Of a stretch of DNA of 64,000 nucleotides, positions 1 to 11,004 are shown in pieces. Within the stretch, counting starts at the first letter, position 1. Each line of letters starts with the position of its first letter. The position numbers and the translations under genes are program-made. The notes under the pieces are model-generated. The model made no database searches. It had not been told where the DNA came from and saw nothing but the letters and a program-made list of their open reading frames with translations. The stretch is from Petrosia ficiformis (taxonomy: Eukaryota; Porifera; Demospongiae; Haplosclerida; Petrosiidae), in contig OX345636.1 in assembly GCA_947044365.1 (NCBI GenBank), forward strand, positions 14,296,615 to 14,360,614, in the 5' to 3' direction.

Positions 1-105
1 CATCATGAAGTCATGTCATCCATGTTAGCCAGAGAGATGGAACGAGCAAATGAATTTGATTTGATGGATGAATCTGAAGTGGATTTTGGAATTGAATTTA
101 ATTGA
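1..105 (+). CDS. C-terminal end of an unidentified gene
   Basis: The window opens in an open frame that runs 34 codons and stops with TGA at 103-105. The peptide is acidic and ends with the residues ESEVDFGIEFN. The acidic, Met-rich composition (HHEVMSSMLAREMERANEFD) looks coding, but no family can be recognised from so short a piece. The region after the stop is strongly AT-rich like a 3' UTR. It could be the last exon of a host gene or the tail of a transposon protein. Confidence 0.3.
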   Translation, partial: HHEVMSSMLAREMERANEFDLMDESEVDFGIEFN

Positions 106-1803
106 GTTTTTGTGTTGTTTGTTTGTTTTTATCTATTATGACTGTTCTCACTTGCAGTTGTCATATTTAAATTTTAATGAAATATAATTATGATTGTAAA
201 CTGTGCATTATCTGTCTGGAATGTTAATAACAGTTTTCAATGATTGTTGAAACAACAACAGTCACTCGCAGTCACAAAGGGAAGCTAAATATAATTTTTA
301 TATATACGAGAATCATAAAAAAAAAAAACATTTTAAAAATGGAATAGTAGTATTTAGGGATATCAAAACTGAAAAAGCACAGAAACAAGATTGGGATGGT
401 ACCTTAGCAATTATATTAAACTAACCACTTCCACATAACAACTCTAAATAAGTATCACTTCTCTGTGTTTTACTTTTGCTCCATATATACTATATATACG
501 TATATATATGTTATATATATTATAGTATAATGGTGACATTATCCCTTTGATGTGGTGAGGTCTATATATACTAGGTTTACATATATATGCAGATTGGCCT
601 CACACACATAAAGTATGTATAATTAGTGAACATACATGTATTAAGCTTACTTGCATAGACAATTTGTAAAATACATGAAATACAACAAACAAAGCGGATT
701 AATTGAACATCAGAACTCTCTTCATGAAGACGCCAAGAAACAGCATAGCTCTCAGAATGCCTAAAATTTACATTTTCATGATGAGAACGTCTCCTCTCCC
801 TATCTAGCCTTCTTCTCCTTTCCCTTGGTGATTCCAGGAGCCCAAGTGATTCAATGCTACAGTAATATATACACGTGGCTGATCTGCCTATGCTAACCAG
901 CCCCTCCCCATGTTTGCAGTTGGAAGATCTACCTAGGTAGACTAGCAAGACTACATTCCCTCTTACTCCAATAGTCACTTGTGTTAGACAGAAGACCTTA
1001 TAAGAAAGCCAGAAGTACCAAAATCATGCTCCCTTAGCTGCAGGAAGCAGCAAGGCGAGTATCTAAATGTTTTGCTATCGTGACTCCATGTTTTATTACG
1101 CCCACAACTAACTATTGTTGTGTTAATTGCATTCCTGGATGCAGACAAAAAAATAAAATAAAATAAAAAATATATATATATACATGTATATGCTAGCTGA
1201 GATTCAACCTCCACACTGCACAATTATATGCCTCGCACTAAGGCGCTCGGCAATTATATATAGACCTAAGAGGAGGTCTACATTTTTAAATATAAACCTG
1301 TATATACATGTGATAATAGGTCCTGTATACTGAATATAGGACCCTCATTTGTGTCCTTGGATATGGCATACTATATAATAAACATACTTATGTAGGGTTA
1401 TTTGAAGTGGTTAGTGGTTATTTAGGTCCCTTTTTGCCAATTTTAGTAATGAATGTCCAACCATTTTGAGCTTATAACACATAATCATATAATTACGCTA
1501 CACAACTTTTGGACCTTATTTCTTTCTCAGTAAAGTAATTATGTAAAATAAGAACTGATGGCATCAAATTGATCATGAGAGTTTTGAATACACAAATAAT
1601 TAGCCATTTTCTTTCTCTTGTGTATAATGTTAACATTTATTTATTTGCAGAAAGTTTGACACTATACACTACAGTACACAAATTGTATTGAGCTACAGTA
1701 TAATCATGTATAAACATCACCCTCACAATATCTGGAGCCACTCATATTGTTTTCAAAGCTGCATACATGTACATGTACATATGTGTGTAGGACAATAAAA
1801 AAT
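106..1803. other. No recognisable gene; AT-rich intergenic DNA
   Basis: Lies outside the giant inverted repeat. It contains short TA-alternating tracts (about 484-525 and 1168-1190). The minus-strand open frame at 577-978 has no domain, no clear splice context and an ordinary composition, so I do not call it a gene. Confidence 0.6.
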
Positions 1804-2444
1804 TGGTGAAGGTTGTTTGCCAATACGATTGCACATGTATGGCAGAGAAAGATTGTGCAACTATAAATAATAAGATTCATTGCCTTGAGCAAGATCACCA
1901 CTGAATGAATGAACTATGTGTATATAGTTAACATAACAAGCAAAAAAAGATTATAGAATCTTTATTATTTCAAATGTATTAAGTGTTTCTGTGGTCATAA
2001 GGATGTCTTCACTGAATAATGTAATCTTTTATAAATAAAGTCTGTTTGTATTCATGATGACTTCAAAATTAGTATGCATAATCAAGTAATACAGCCCTCT
2101 TCAGTGTTGCAAATAAAATTGTATTACGATCAATTACTTGAGCATCGAGGTCGTCACAAGTGTTGCATGCGCGCACGTATAACAATTTTTTGTGAGCTAC
2201 CGCGCTCAAAATCGGCAATCCAGGCGATCTGGGTGATCCAGGTGAATCGGTTTGTACACTGTCCCTGGTGAATGTGACAGTAAGTAAACAAAAAAATATG
2301 CAGACACACACACACAAGAATGAGAGGAATATAAGTTGATCTTGTGGTGTATTATATCTATAAACTAAACCCAAAAAAATGACTGGCTAATTCAAGACAA
2401 ACAGTCTCTGGTTTTTTCATGTGCTCCTGATAGTCCACACAGGA

Positions 2445-2645
2445 TGAAGTAATTAGTTAACACATAGCTAAAGTAATTAGTCTACACAAGCTAAACTAAT
2501 TAGTCTACACAAGGTGAAGTAATTAGTCTACACAAGGTGAAGTAATTAGTCTACACAAGGTGAAGTAATTAGTCTACACAAGGTGACATCATTAGTCTAT
2601 ACAAGCTAAAGTAAACATTATTAGTCTAAACAAGCTAAACTAATA
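2445..2645. repeat. Tandem repeat, about 24-bp unit (left arm)
   Basis: Repeats of the unit TAATTAGTCTACACAAGGTG with small variants. The mirrored array lies at about 25820-26000 in the right arm. It sits in the intron after receptor exon 2. Confidence 0.85.
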
Positions 2646-2781
2646 ATTATTTAATTTTACAAAATATAGCTGCATGAGCTAATGAACTAAAGAATAGCTC
2701 TTAAGGTGAGTCAAAGTCATGTATTTCCTGTGTTATTGTGCAAAAATGTAGTCACACAATTACACCTGGCTGACCATCTGA

Positions 2782-2802
2782 CCTGACCTGACCTGGCTGT
2801 TA
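2782..2802. repeat. Short GACCT pentamer array (left arm)
   Basis: About three to four overlapping copies of ACCTG. On the other strand they read AGGTCAGGTCA, i.e. stacked nuclear-receptor half-sites. The right arm carries a longer version at 25651-25677. Confidence 0.7.
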
Positions 2803-2967
2803 GGATAAAGGGATGGGATTTCCTATCAGAGTTCAATTTTAGTTAACTGAATCAAGATAATTAATTATGTTTTAAAAGTATAATTATTTTAACAACCTTA
2901 GCTAATTTACAATCCATACAGACTAAAAATATTTTTGGATAACTAAAAAAAACATCAACAAACTTTG

Positions 2968-3024
2968 CACACACACACGCACGCACGCACACACACGCAC
3001 GCACACACACACACACACACACAC
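2968..3024. repeat. CA/GT microsatellite abutting a splice donor (left arm)
   Basis: Alternating CA with CG interruptions. On the minus strand it reads GTGTGT directly after the last codon of receptor exon 2, so the first GT of the microsatellite is the splice donor. Confidence 0.85.
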
Positions 3025-3563
3025 CTTTGGCACATGCCAATGGTGACTGATCTCTGCTACAGGAATAGTAGCTACAGAACATCCACAACATAGAAGAGAG
3101 ATATATGTAGGTTGACTGTCATTGGCAAAGTGGTGAAAGAAAGCATCCAAAGAATGTTGTCTGTTACACTAAAGAAAAGACAAAACAAACACAAAGTAAA
3201 CTGTAAAGTGTACTTAGAAATAATTAAGCTAAAGTGTATTCATGTGACTCTAGATCTGTAAAATGTAAAAATGTAAACAATGTACAAACCATCAATTTTG
3301 ATTTTTAATTATTACTTATTATTATCACTTACATTTGAGTCCAATATTGTAGTATATTGGAGAGTATAATTCTGAAGAATATCTGAACGATTGTTAATCT
3401 GCTCAAGAGCCTTGTCAATAATAGGAATTGCACCAGAAGAAATAAAGCCTCCTGTTTTGGATGTAATAAATGAGAGATATAGAGGAATTTTGTCTGCAGC
3501 ATAACCAAATGACAATGAAATCAGAAGAATATAGAATACAGAGCTAAACATGGCCAACTGCAT
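3025..3563 (-). pseudogene. Stranded 5' fragment of GABA-B-like receptor (exons 1-2)
   Basis: Minus-strand copy of receptor A exon 1 (3563 down to 3333, 231 bp) and exon 2 (3168 down to 3025, 144 bp), with the same donors and acceptor as the right arm. It encodes a signal peptide (MQLAMFSSVFYILLISLSFG) and the first lobe-1 strands of a Venus-flytrap domain, including the CCGCSVATIPVAE segment. One visible coding change is the last exon 2 codon, CAG to AAG. The duplicated arm ends at 1804, before any copy of exon 3, so the transmembrane part is missing. It could still be transcribed if its promoter was copied, giving a secreted truncated ectodomain or feeding into an exon left of the window. 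I call it a truncated duplicate, not a functional receptor. Confidence 0.8.
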
Positions 3564-4004
3564 AATTAGTTCAGTCTTCAAGTGCAAAAAATAAAATATC
3601 AGTTAACTGTTTTTACAGTACCCTCTGGATTGAATCCCTACAAGTAAGTAATATTAATGAATAAATAATTCTACTACTAAGTATTCATATTCACTTCAAC
3701 TTCTCATAACTTTAGTTGGCAGTGACTACCAATCTCTTTATCTGCACAGTTTTCATATAATTATCCTTTCCATTCTTTTGTGTGTATATCAAGTTTGTTT
3801 CATTATTGAGTTATTGTATAATCATGTAGACATTAAACAATACATTACATTTAAAATTGCCATAAAGTTAATGCCATGATTATACTGTAACTCATTACGT
3901 ATATTTACTACAGCATACAGTTTAATGAAACTGAAAATTTAGTATTATTTGAGATGTGATCAGTTACAAGGTGTGTCTGCAGCATCAGAGCTGACAATAA
4001 TTAA

Positions 4005-4030
4005 ATGAAGTGTTTCATGAAACACTTCAT
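4005..4030. repeat. 26-bp perfect palindrome (left arm)
   Basis: ATGAAGTGTTTCA followed at once by its reverse complement. The same palindrome is at 24410-24435 in the right arm. Confidence 0.9.
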
Positions 4031-4559
4031 TGTTTATTATTGAATATTGGGGGCCAGGCTAACCCTGTCAAAATATTGTGGGGGGAAGAGGCACAGGCCC
4101 CCCTGTTCCTACTCCTATGCATGACTAGGAGTACTGGGCCCAGCTCTATTCGGGCTAAAATTGACTAATAATTATATCTCAGTACTGTTTAAGGACTCGC
4201 AGCTCGTCCAAAATCATTTTATTACAAGGGAGCAGTAATCGGCCTTGTGAAGTTTTTCAAAAAGTTTAATTAGCATTAATTTCATAGCAGGTGTGGTCAC
4301 CTCAATTCTGTCTGTGCACTCCTTCTGCAGCACTGTTACTCAAATCAATAATGATTAGTCCAAAGGAGTTATCAATCCTACTGTATTCTGTACTTAGCTT
4401 GCAGTTTGCTTGTCATTTCACCATTGTTCATATGTTCAGACTTCTTACGTACGTGTTAATAGTCTTGTGAGCGCAGCTACTGTAGCTATATATATTTTCC
4501 AGCTTCCTCGTCAGCCACATTTGGTAAAAACACTTGTAGAAAAAAATAAAATTATGGTT

Positions 4560-5010
4560 AATTGTACTTACAAGAAAACGAATACAATTATGACACACAC
4601 TCAAATGAAAGATTATTTGCATATTATCATTTCTTATATTACACATTATGTATAAAATTGGTTATGTCCAGTGCAATTAGCCATAAGGTTGTGAAAATGA
4701 ATAAAATTTTAACACACACAAGTGAAAGATTATTTGCATATCATCATTTCTTATATTACATATAATTACTTTACTCATCAAATTGGCTATGTCTAGTGCA
4801 ATTAGCCATAAGGTTAATTGTACTTACAAGAAAATCAATAAACTTTAACACATACACAAGTGAAAGATTATCTGTATATCATCATTTCTTATATTACACA
4901 TTATGTATCAAATTGGTTATGTCCAGTGCAATTAGCCATAAGGTTGTGGAAATGAATAAAATTTTGACACATACACAAGTGAAAGATTATTTGCACATCA
5001 TCACAATCCC
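4560..5010. repeat. Tandem repeat of about 115 bp (left arm)
   Basis: Three to four diverged copies containing GTGCAATTAGCCATAAGGTT and CAAGTGAAAGATTAT. The right arm array at about 23290-23890 has more copies. The short open frames here are repeat translations, not genes. Confidence 0.8.
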
Positions 5011-6178
5011 TATATAGAAGTAAACAAGAAACAACTTCATTGTCAGTTTGGTAGTCCAATGTGTGTTCTGCTTTCCCATACACTATTTCTCGTTAATATA
5101 TGTAGTCTTCAGGGATTGATGATGCAATTGTCATTGCATATATCCTTATGTATTTTATTAAAATCCCAAAGTTGATGTAAATAGTTTCTTCTGACTTTCC
5201 AATCTGGTCAACTGCGTTTTTTCTCACCACTACATGGTAGTGCATAAACTTACTATCTTTTTTGCATGCTGCAAGTAGAGTACATTATTCAAGCCAAGTG
5301 GTAAATATGTAACATAATTTTGAACTTCTTTTTGTTGACCCGGTATCTGCATGAATCTTGAGAGTTGTTTCCATTTAACAACCTTCCCTTCAATTGAGAA
5401 TCATCATCTCTATAATGTTTTAGTTTGACAGTAATACGGTTTACCCAATTTTAGTTATAGTTATAATATATGGGAGAAGCTAGAAAGTGAATTGGAAGAT
5501 AAAGTTAGCAATATTTTTAAAAACATCATAAAGGAGTCACAAGTAGTATAACACCTCCATCATGAGCCATGTGGATCTGACTTTGATACACCTGTTAAAC
5601 AGAAGTGAATGAGAGTAGAAATAAACACAGTCAAGGATGTTATTTCACAAACAGTCGTGAAGGTCTCGAGGACAGTCCAGTCGTCTTTATTTAATTGTTC
5701 ACACATCTTCTTTTGCAACCTGGGCTTTAGCCCCCACCCATGCACCCAAACTTTCACATTTAAAGTATACTCTATATCTTTTGCTGCATCAGAGTCAATC
5801 TCACAAGAATTAAAATTGAAACATTTCATGCTCCATGTAGGGATGTCAAAAAAGTATATAAACAAGTGTACGTGTCGTACCTCAATAAAAATTAAATAAA
5901 TACCTTCGATGTTAGCCTACATAAGTACCTACACTGCAAATTACTGTACTTATTAGCCTAATTAAATGCGTGGTTGTTTGCCACTCCTACTCTTATGCTT
6001 TCTGGTCAACATAAATGGGCTCCTGTTATTATAATAAATTATTGTTATATTGATTAGTGCATGTATATCATAGACATTATTTACAAATGTAGACACAATA
6101 GTTAAGTCACTTATTTTACGATTTTAATTAAGTCTTTCTTGTTTGTAATGCGGTACTATTAATAATAAGTGACAAATA

Positions 6179-6433
6179 ATGAGTTTCTTATTTGTTGTTT
6201 TTTCAATATTGCTTCTATCATGTATGGTATGTTGTATCTCTGTGGCTGATAATGGATCACAGGAATGTGTTTGTGCCTTTTCAACAATTGATGATCTATT
6301 ACATGTGACTATGAGTTCTCCATTTTGTTGTCTGGTACATTCTTCTCAGTATAGCACTGGTATCGATGGTCGATCTCTGATTCCTTCCCTTCCTTTGGAT
6401 AGTAACCACTCCAAATATAGGAAATACTGCTAA
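6179..6433 (+). CDS. Possible small secreted Cys-containing protein (left-arm copy)
   Basis: An 84-codon ATG-to-stop frame. The N-terminus looks like a strong signal peptide (MSFLFVVFSILLLSCMVCC, then ISVADNGS). The mature part is about 55-60 residues with cysteines in a CVC pair, an FCC pair and a C-terminal Cys. No known family is recognised. It has an identical-length copy in the other arm, but the whole arm is duplicated, so conservation there is no evidence of function. It lies between the sulfotransferase and the receptor, on the opposite strand to both. It could be a chance ORF or a first exon; no intron or poly(A) evidence was sought further. Confidence 0.3.
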   Translation: MSFLFVVFSILLLSCMVCCISVADNGSQECVCAFSTIDDLLHVTMSSPFCCLVHSSQYSTGIDGRSLIPSLPLDSNHSKYRKYC

Positions 6434-7239
6434 AACACACATCAAAATTATTAAGTATTGGAGTCATAACGAGACCATTTAAAAATATTGCTCTGCAAAA
6501 AAGGAGTAAACTGTCAGACTGCAGAAGAGAAAGAAGAAAGGCTACACCAGAGACAAATAAGCCTATTATAAGGTACATATCTAGACAATTAGTAATAATG
6601 ACAACTTGTATATTTTAAGTGACATTGTGTCCAACACTACAGCTTCATTACAGAAACTACCAAAGATATTCCTTACTTTCTGCCATTATGAAATACTGTC
6701 AACACTCTATTATACAGTGAACAACAGGGCTTGGAGAAACATAAAATTAAAGTTATAATGCACCATTAAAAGAAAATCAGATTGGAATATAGAATGTATC
6801 AAAGATCCTCTAATAGGTTCATCACCATAGATCATTTTCTGTCACCAGTCTATTATACAATACTTGGAATTAAATGGAGTTATTAAGTATAATGCACCAT
6901 TAAAAAAATTATTTATGCCATTTAATACTTGGTGCACATTACGTCATAGTAACAGCATGCATGTAGCCACTACATCCTCTATATACGACAATTGACAAAA
7001 TAAATTGAAACTCATACTATATATAGTCCTTGCAACTGTACTAACAAATAAAATGGTAATTTTAACAATTTAATTTTTGCAGCAGAGGGAGACTTTTTCC
7101 CTATATAACTTGTTTCTCAATATAGTTCAATCATCATCTTTCAAGTGTTTGTTCGTGATATAGCTTCATGGCAAAGCAATGCATGCAACATTTACGAAGT
7201 AAAATTCTACAACAAACTGTATATAAGTATATATAACAA

Positions 7240-9392
7240 CTAAGTGTTATAGTTTCTTGCATAATTATCAATGTACAAATTATATTTAGTCACGACGTCC
7301 ACACCAGTTGTCATAAGCTCTTTTTGTGTGTTTCTCAGAAATTTATTTACTTGTGAGGTTTGTTGTGAAGTATAATGAGTGAAGTTTCCCTTTTTGTGTC
7401 TGTGATAAGAACTATAATTATATAAAATTAATAATTATTATTATAACTTAGATATATTATATATATATCAGTATTTTATTACTGTGGGGTTCCTATAGAC
7501 TCTTGCATTATTAATATTTTCTGTAAAAGCGCTATGAAGCAAATGAAACTCACATAACCAATCAAATTGATTAGAACAACCTTATAATGTACAATGTAAT
7601 TAATATTATTACAACAAAACTTATTATCATAATTTATATCACGGATATATTTATGTTGTTATACATTGTCTATGTTGCACATCACTGATTATAGGAGCCC
7701 TAAATCAATTTCCATTACCTGAATGGGACTTCAAGTTTCTGTGTAATATCTTCCAGACTGATCTGTACTCCAAGGAATTGTAGCATGGCATCAACTTCCC
7801 TACTGGTATTATTAATCAAGTTTTCATATTGAACTACTAGTAACGGATGATTCTGACCCCATTCTAGCCAAAATATGACCGACTTTTTCCATTGATTTAG
7901 TTTACTGGTCACCAATTTAATCCAACCAGAATTATTTCCTAGTCCAAGATAAAAGAATAAATACACGAATTGTGAATGGTAACGAATGCACTAAAGTGCA
8001 GAACCCTCACTATTTACATACACAAAAACAACAACTATTATAATTGTTCACCTACTGTGTTATTTACAGTAGATCAAAATGCAAACTAGCTAGCTACCTT
8101 AAACCAAAGAGTAGTTTTGCAGGATTAATGTAAGGTAGTCCTCTGGTTCGAGAGTTAACTGAAATTATTCAAATTAAGGCCACTAGACTAAATTTGTCGA
8201 TTCCTGTCCTGCTCCAAAAGGGGAGGCTATTTTTATGATTTATTATTCATTATAAACGTCACAAACCCACAAATATTTTAAAAATAGAAAACAGAAGCCA
8301 TTGATAATAGTGTATTATAATCATGTGTGTGTGTGTGTGTTACAGTATACCCCCAAAGTCTACCAGTGTTAAAATCAAGACAATTAAAAAAGGTGTGGAT
8401 GAAATTAAATGGGCAGAGCCAGAAATTGACAGTCATGGCAGAAAGCTTAGAGCCAGCTTGGAGTTGTAGCAGCCACTACTTCAATTCTACTTCATTTCAA
8501 AATAGGCTTCAACCAAAATGAGTTGTGTTTCTGTGAACTCTTTTGCTACCAGATGTCATCTGAAAGTTGAAAGGTTTTAGCAAATTCAAAGTGTCAATGT
8601 TGGTAGGTTCGCTGGAATTTTGCCAACAAACAGACAAAATGTAACCCTCCACTCTGCCTGCGCGGGTGAGGGTTAATAATCATATATACATATATAATTT
8701 ATCAACTCACCAAAATTTTTACTTCCAGCTGAATTTACGTGTCTGGGTGAATAACCATTAGATAATTGCAAATTTCTTTCCGCAATAATTGCATCAAAAG
8801 GATTACGAATTATATAAACTGCCTGTTGAAAAATATTACTTGATTTACCAGATTTAGTGGCATAAAAGGATGGTTTGTGAGTTTTTACAACCAAGACAGA
8901 TCCAGATGTAATACTTTCACCAACAAAACCATGTCTTCGTAAATCTGGATCACAAGACAATGATCCAGTACAAAATCCTGTGACTTGTTGTAATAGTCCC
9001 CTCACCCAAGTGTTTCCACTACCGGGAAAACTGGTTAATGCAATTGGTTGTCTGCCTGTACCATTCATAAACACACACTTACCTTTGTCAATGTGTCCAA
9101 ACTTAGAAGCAAATTTTGTACAATGTTGAAATGCTAACGAGTCTGATGTTGCAAGAAAGGTTGAACAAGACTGATCAGTGCAACTTCTGTTTGATGGTAA
9201 CAGTCTTCTTTGGTTAGGCAACAAAGTTATTGATTGAGAGGCACTAGTTGAAGAATTGTTCAGTGTTTCATATATATAGAATTCTGTTGCACTTGTTTTG
9301 AAACTCTGATAACGACATATTGACCACAAACACCAAGTTACTAAAAATATACACAGCATAACAAAGCATTTTCTGAATGATTTGCTTTCCAT
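7240..9392 (-). CDS. WSCD-like membrane sulfotransferase, left-arm copy
   Basis: Three minus-strand exons: 9392-8711, 7938-7719 and 7411-7240, with GT-AG introns; the sum is 1074 bp, 357 residues plus stop TAG. Predicted type II Golgi sulfotransferase that moves sulfate from PAPS to a glycan or similar acceptor. Evidence: a short basic N-tail, then a signal anchor around residues 9-27; a PAPS 5'-phosphosulfate loop SFPGSGNTW; a KTH motif; and a 3'-phosphate motif IIRNPFDA. The spacing matches WSCD-family sulfotransferases, but no WSC domain precedes it. Compared with the right-arm copy it has a 6-bp insertion adding two residues near residue 40 (YIYETL against YETL) and a few substitutions, e.g. 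Ser to Pro in NGYSPRH. It appears intact. The exact acceptor cannot be told from sequence. Confidence 0.85.
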
Positions 9393-9691
9393 GTACGGGC
9401 CAGAGTAGTGTCCAGTCTGAAACTTTCAGAGGCCGCGGATCTAGGTGAGGGGTGGAACTGAGTAAATTAAAATACGTTGCTAAGATCGTTATACCTTAGC
9501 AACAGTCCAATATGTTACTAGGGGCGTTCCCCTGTTTCTACCATTCCAAATATACTTTCTCCGTGGCAACTTGTAGTCTCGTCCCCAGCCGCCCACGCCC
9601 TTAACGAGCGAGAGGGCGCGTCAACTTTCTTGGAACTAGAGAACAAAATCCGTCTCTCCAATGAAATCAAGGGCGTAGCTAGCAGTAGGCT

Positions 9692-9713
9692 AGGGTAGGC
9701 TTTAGCCTACCCT
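9692..9713. repeat. Short perfect hairpin, AGGGTAGGCT stem
   Basis: Ten-base stem AGGGTAGGCT, loop TT, complementary arm. A copy is present in the right arm near 18582-18603. It lies in the GC-richer region upstream of the sulfotransferase. Confidence 0.8.
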
Positions 9714-9937
9714 GAGATTTTGAACTTATTTCTTAATTACTTCTCAAAATATTGTATATAATAAAATTAAAATAAATTATATACTTACAGGATAAAAATA
9801 ATGATAATTATGTTGGAAATATAATTGTTTTCCAGACAACTTTTGATTCTTTTCAGTAAATACAGCTTAGATCACTTCTATAGCGCCATATTAATATGTT
9901 AACTTTCTTAATTAATGATACTGCTAAGTTTAAACTG

Positions 9938-10540
9938 TTAAGGTGGTACTAGGGAGTGGGCGGATGCGACTCCAATCTGTTTCAAAATAGAATATTATAT
10001 AATATGACTCTAACCTGGTGTAATAGCAACCTTCAAATCTTCCGAACAGCTTTATATTGTCCTGTAATTGAAGAAATATTGTTAAAATCGCCATTTTTCC
10101 AATTAACATAGGTACAAAACCACAAAAGCCACGCCCACCATACATGGCGTGCACCAAGTACAATGTATTTTCAGAAAAGTTACGAAGCCGTTTTCTGCAA
10201 ATTCATTTTACTTTTAAAGTTACAAGAGGCTGAAGAAAGCTGAATTCTGTAGCTTTTCGCTGAAACCATAAAATTTACCTTTCTAGACACTATCAAACTC
10301 CGATCTTTCTCAAACAGCAACTACTGTTACCCCGCCATTGGTTCCCACCCGTGGGCCGTGTTTAGCTTTGTTTCTGAAAGTAAACCATCAGTGAAAACAT
10401 TTAGGCCCAATAATTATACCCCCGGGTGGGTGTGGCTTCCAAAAAATACAGAATGGAACCAGATTGTATGCAGCAAGAAGCTTGCAAGACTAGAAACTGA
10501 TTGGAGTAGCATCCGCCCACGGAAAAGACTACAACCTTAA
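9938..10540. mobile_element. TTAA-flanked MITE, copy 1 (piggyBac-like)
   Basis: A 603-bp interval bounded by TTAA at 9938-9941 and 10537-10540. The ends share the inverted motif GTGGGCGGATGC(G/T)ACTCCAATC about 15-20 bp inside each terminus. A second copy at 15861-16482 is in reverse orientation with the same boundaries. There is no transposase, so it is non-autonomous. TTAA target duplication is the hallmark of the piggyBac superfamily. The left boundary coincides with the inner edge of the giant inverted repeat. Confidence 0.8.
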
Positions 10541-10596
10541 CTACGTATACAACGCATACTCACACAAGAATAATTATATATAATTATATATATATG

Positions 10597-10975
10597 TATA
10601 TAGTTCGAACCCGTGGGAAAGCAATCATAGGGATGGCCATAAAAATGATTTGTCAGGAAAATAATAAGATTTTGCCAGTTTTGCCGCTCGCGAGTTTCAG
10701 GGCGTAACTGAGTGTTTAGTGATGGCAGGGCCAAAAAACTGATAGTCAAAAGACTCATAAAGTAGGGGGTCTATGGGGTGCAGCACCCCAGAAGCTGAAG
10801 TGTTTTTCAGAGTAAAAAGACCAAACTAGAGGCGAAATTTATGGCTGGGCCCAGCTTGTGGCTTTATTTCTGTTATGTTACACTGGTGGGAAGAGTGCTC
10901 AAAAACGGTGTACAAACACTGATCATGAATTGAAATGACAGTATAATTGTGTGTGTATTACAAAATTAATATATA
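10597..10975. repeat. Dispersed repeat pieces
   Basis: 10680-10975 resembles 40020-40330 over a long stretch, sharing CAGAAGCTGAAG, GGGTGCAGC/GGGTGCCTG, TTTATTTCTGTTA and GTGCTCAAAAACGGTGTACA. The part at 10597-10660 shares GGGAAAGCAATCATAGGGAT with the repeat at 37683 and 41605 in inverse orientation. No ORF of note. Confidence 0.7.
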
Positions 10976-11004
10976 TATATATATTATACATATATATATA
11001 TTAT

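Larger units (their letters stand above)
1804..9943 (-). repeat. Left arm of giant inverted repeat
   Basis: Reads as the reverse complement of 18352-26652, followed by eye through exons, introns and intergenic DNA. The outer end is at the CCTTCACCA match (1804 against 26652). The inner end is at a TTAA (9938-9941) where a MITE begins in this arm. Differences seen include a 6-bp TA-type insertion in the sulfotransferase first exon, copy-number changes in tandem repeats, an 8-bp change near 9500 against 18800, and scattered substitutions. This looks like a recent duplication or two haplotypes placed in one contig. Confidence 0.95.

Noticed and set aside
577..978. 133-codon minus-strand frame with an Arg-rich stretch
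   Set aside because: No family match and no splice or promoter support; not in the duplicated arm, so no comparison is possible.
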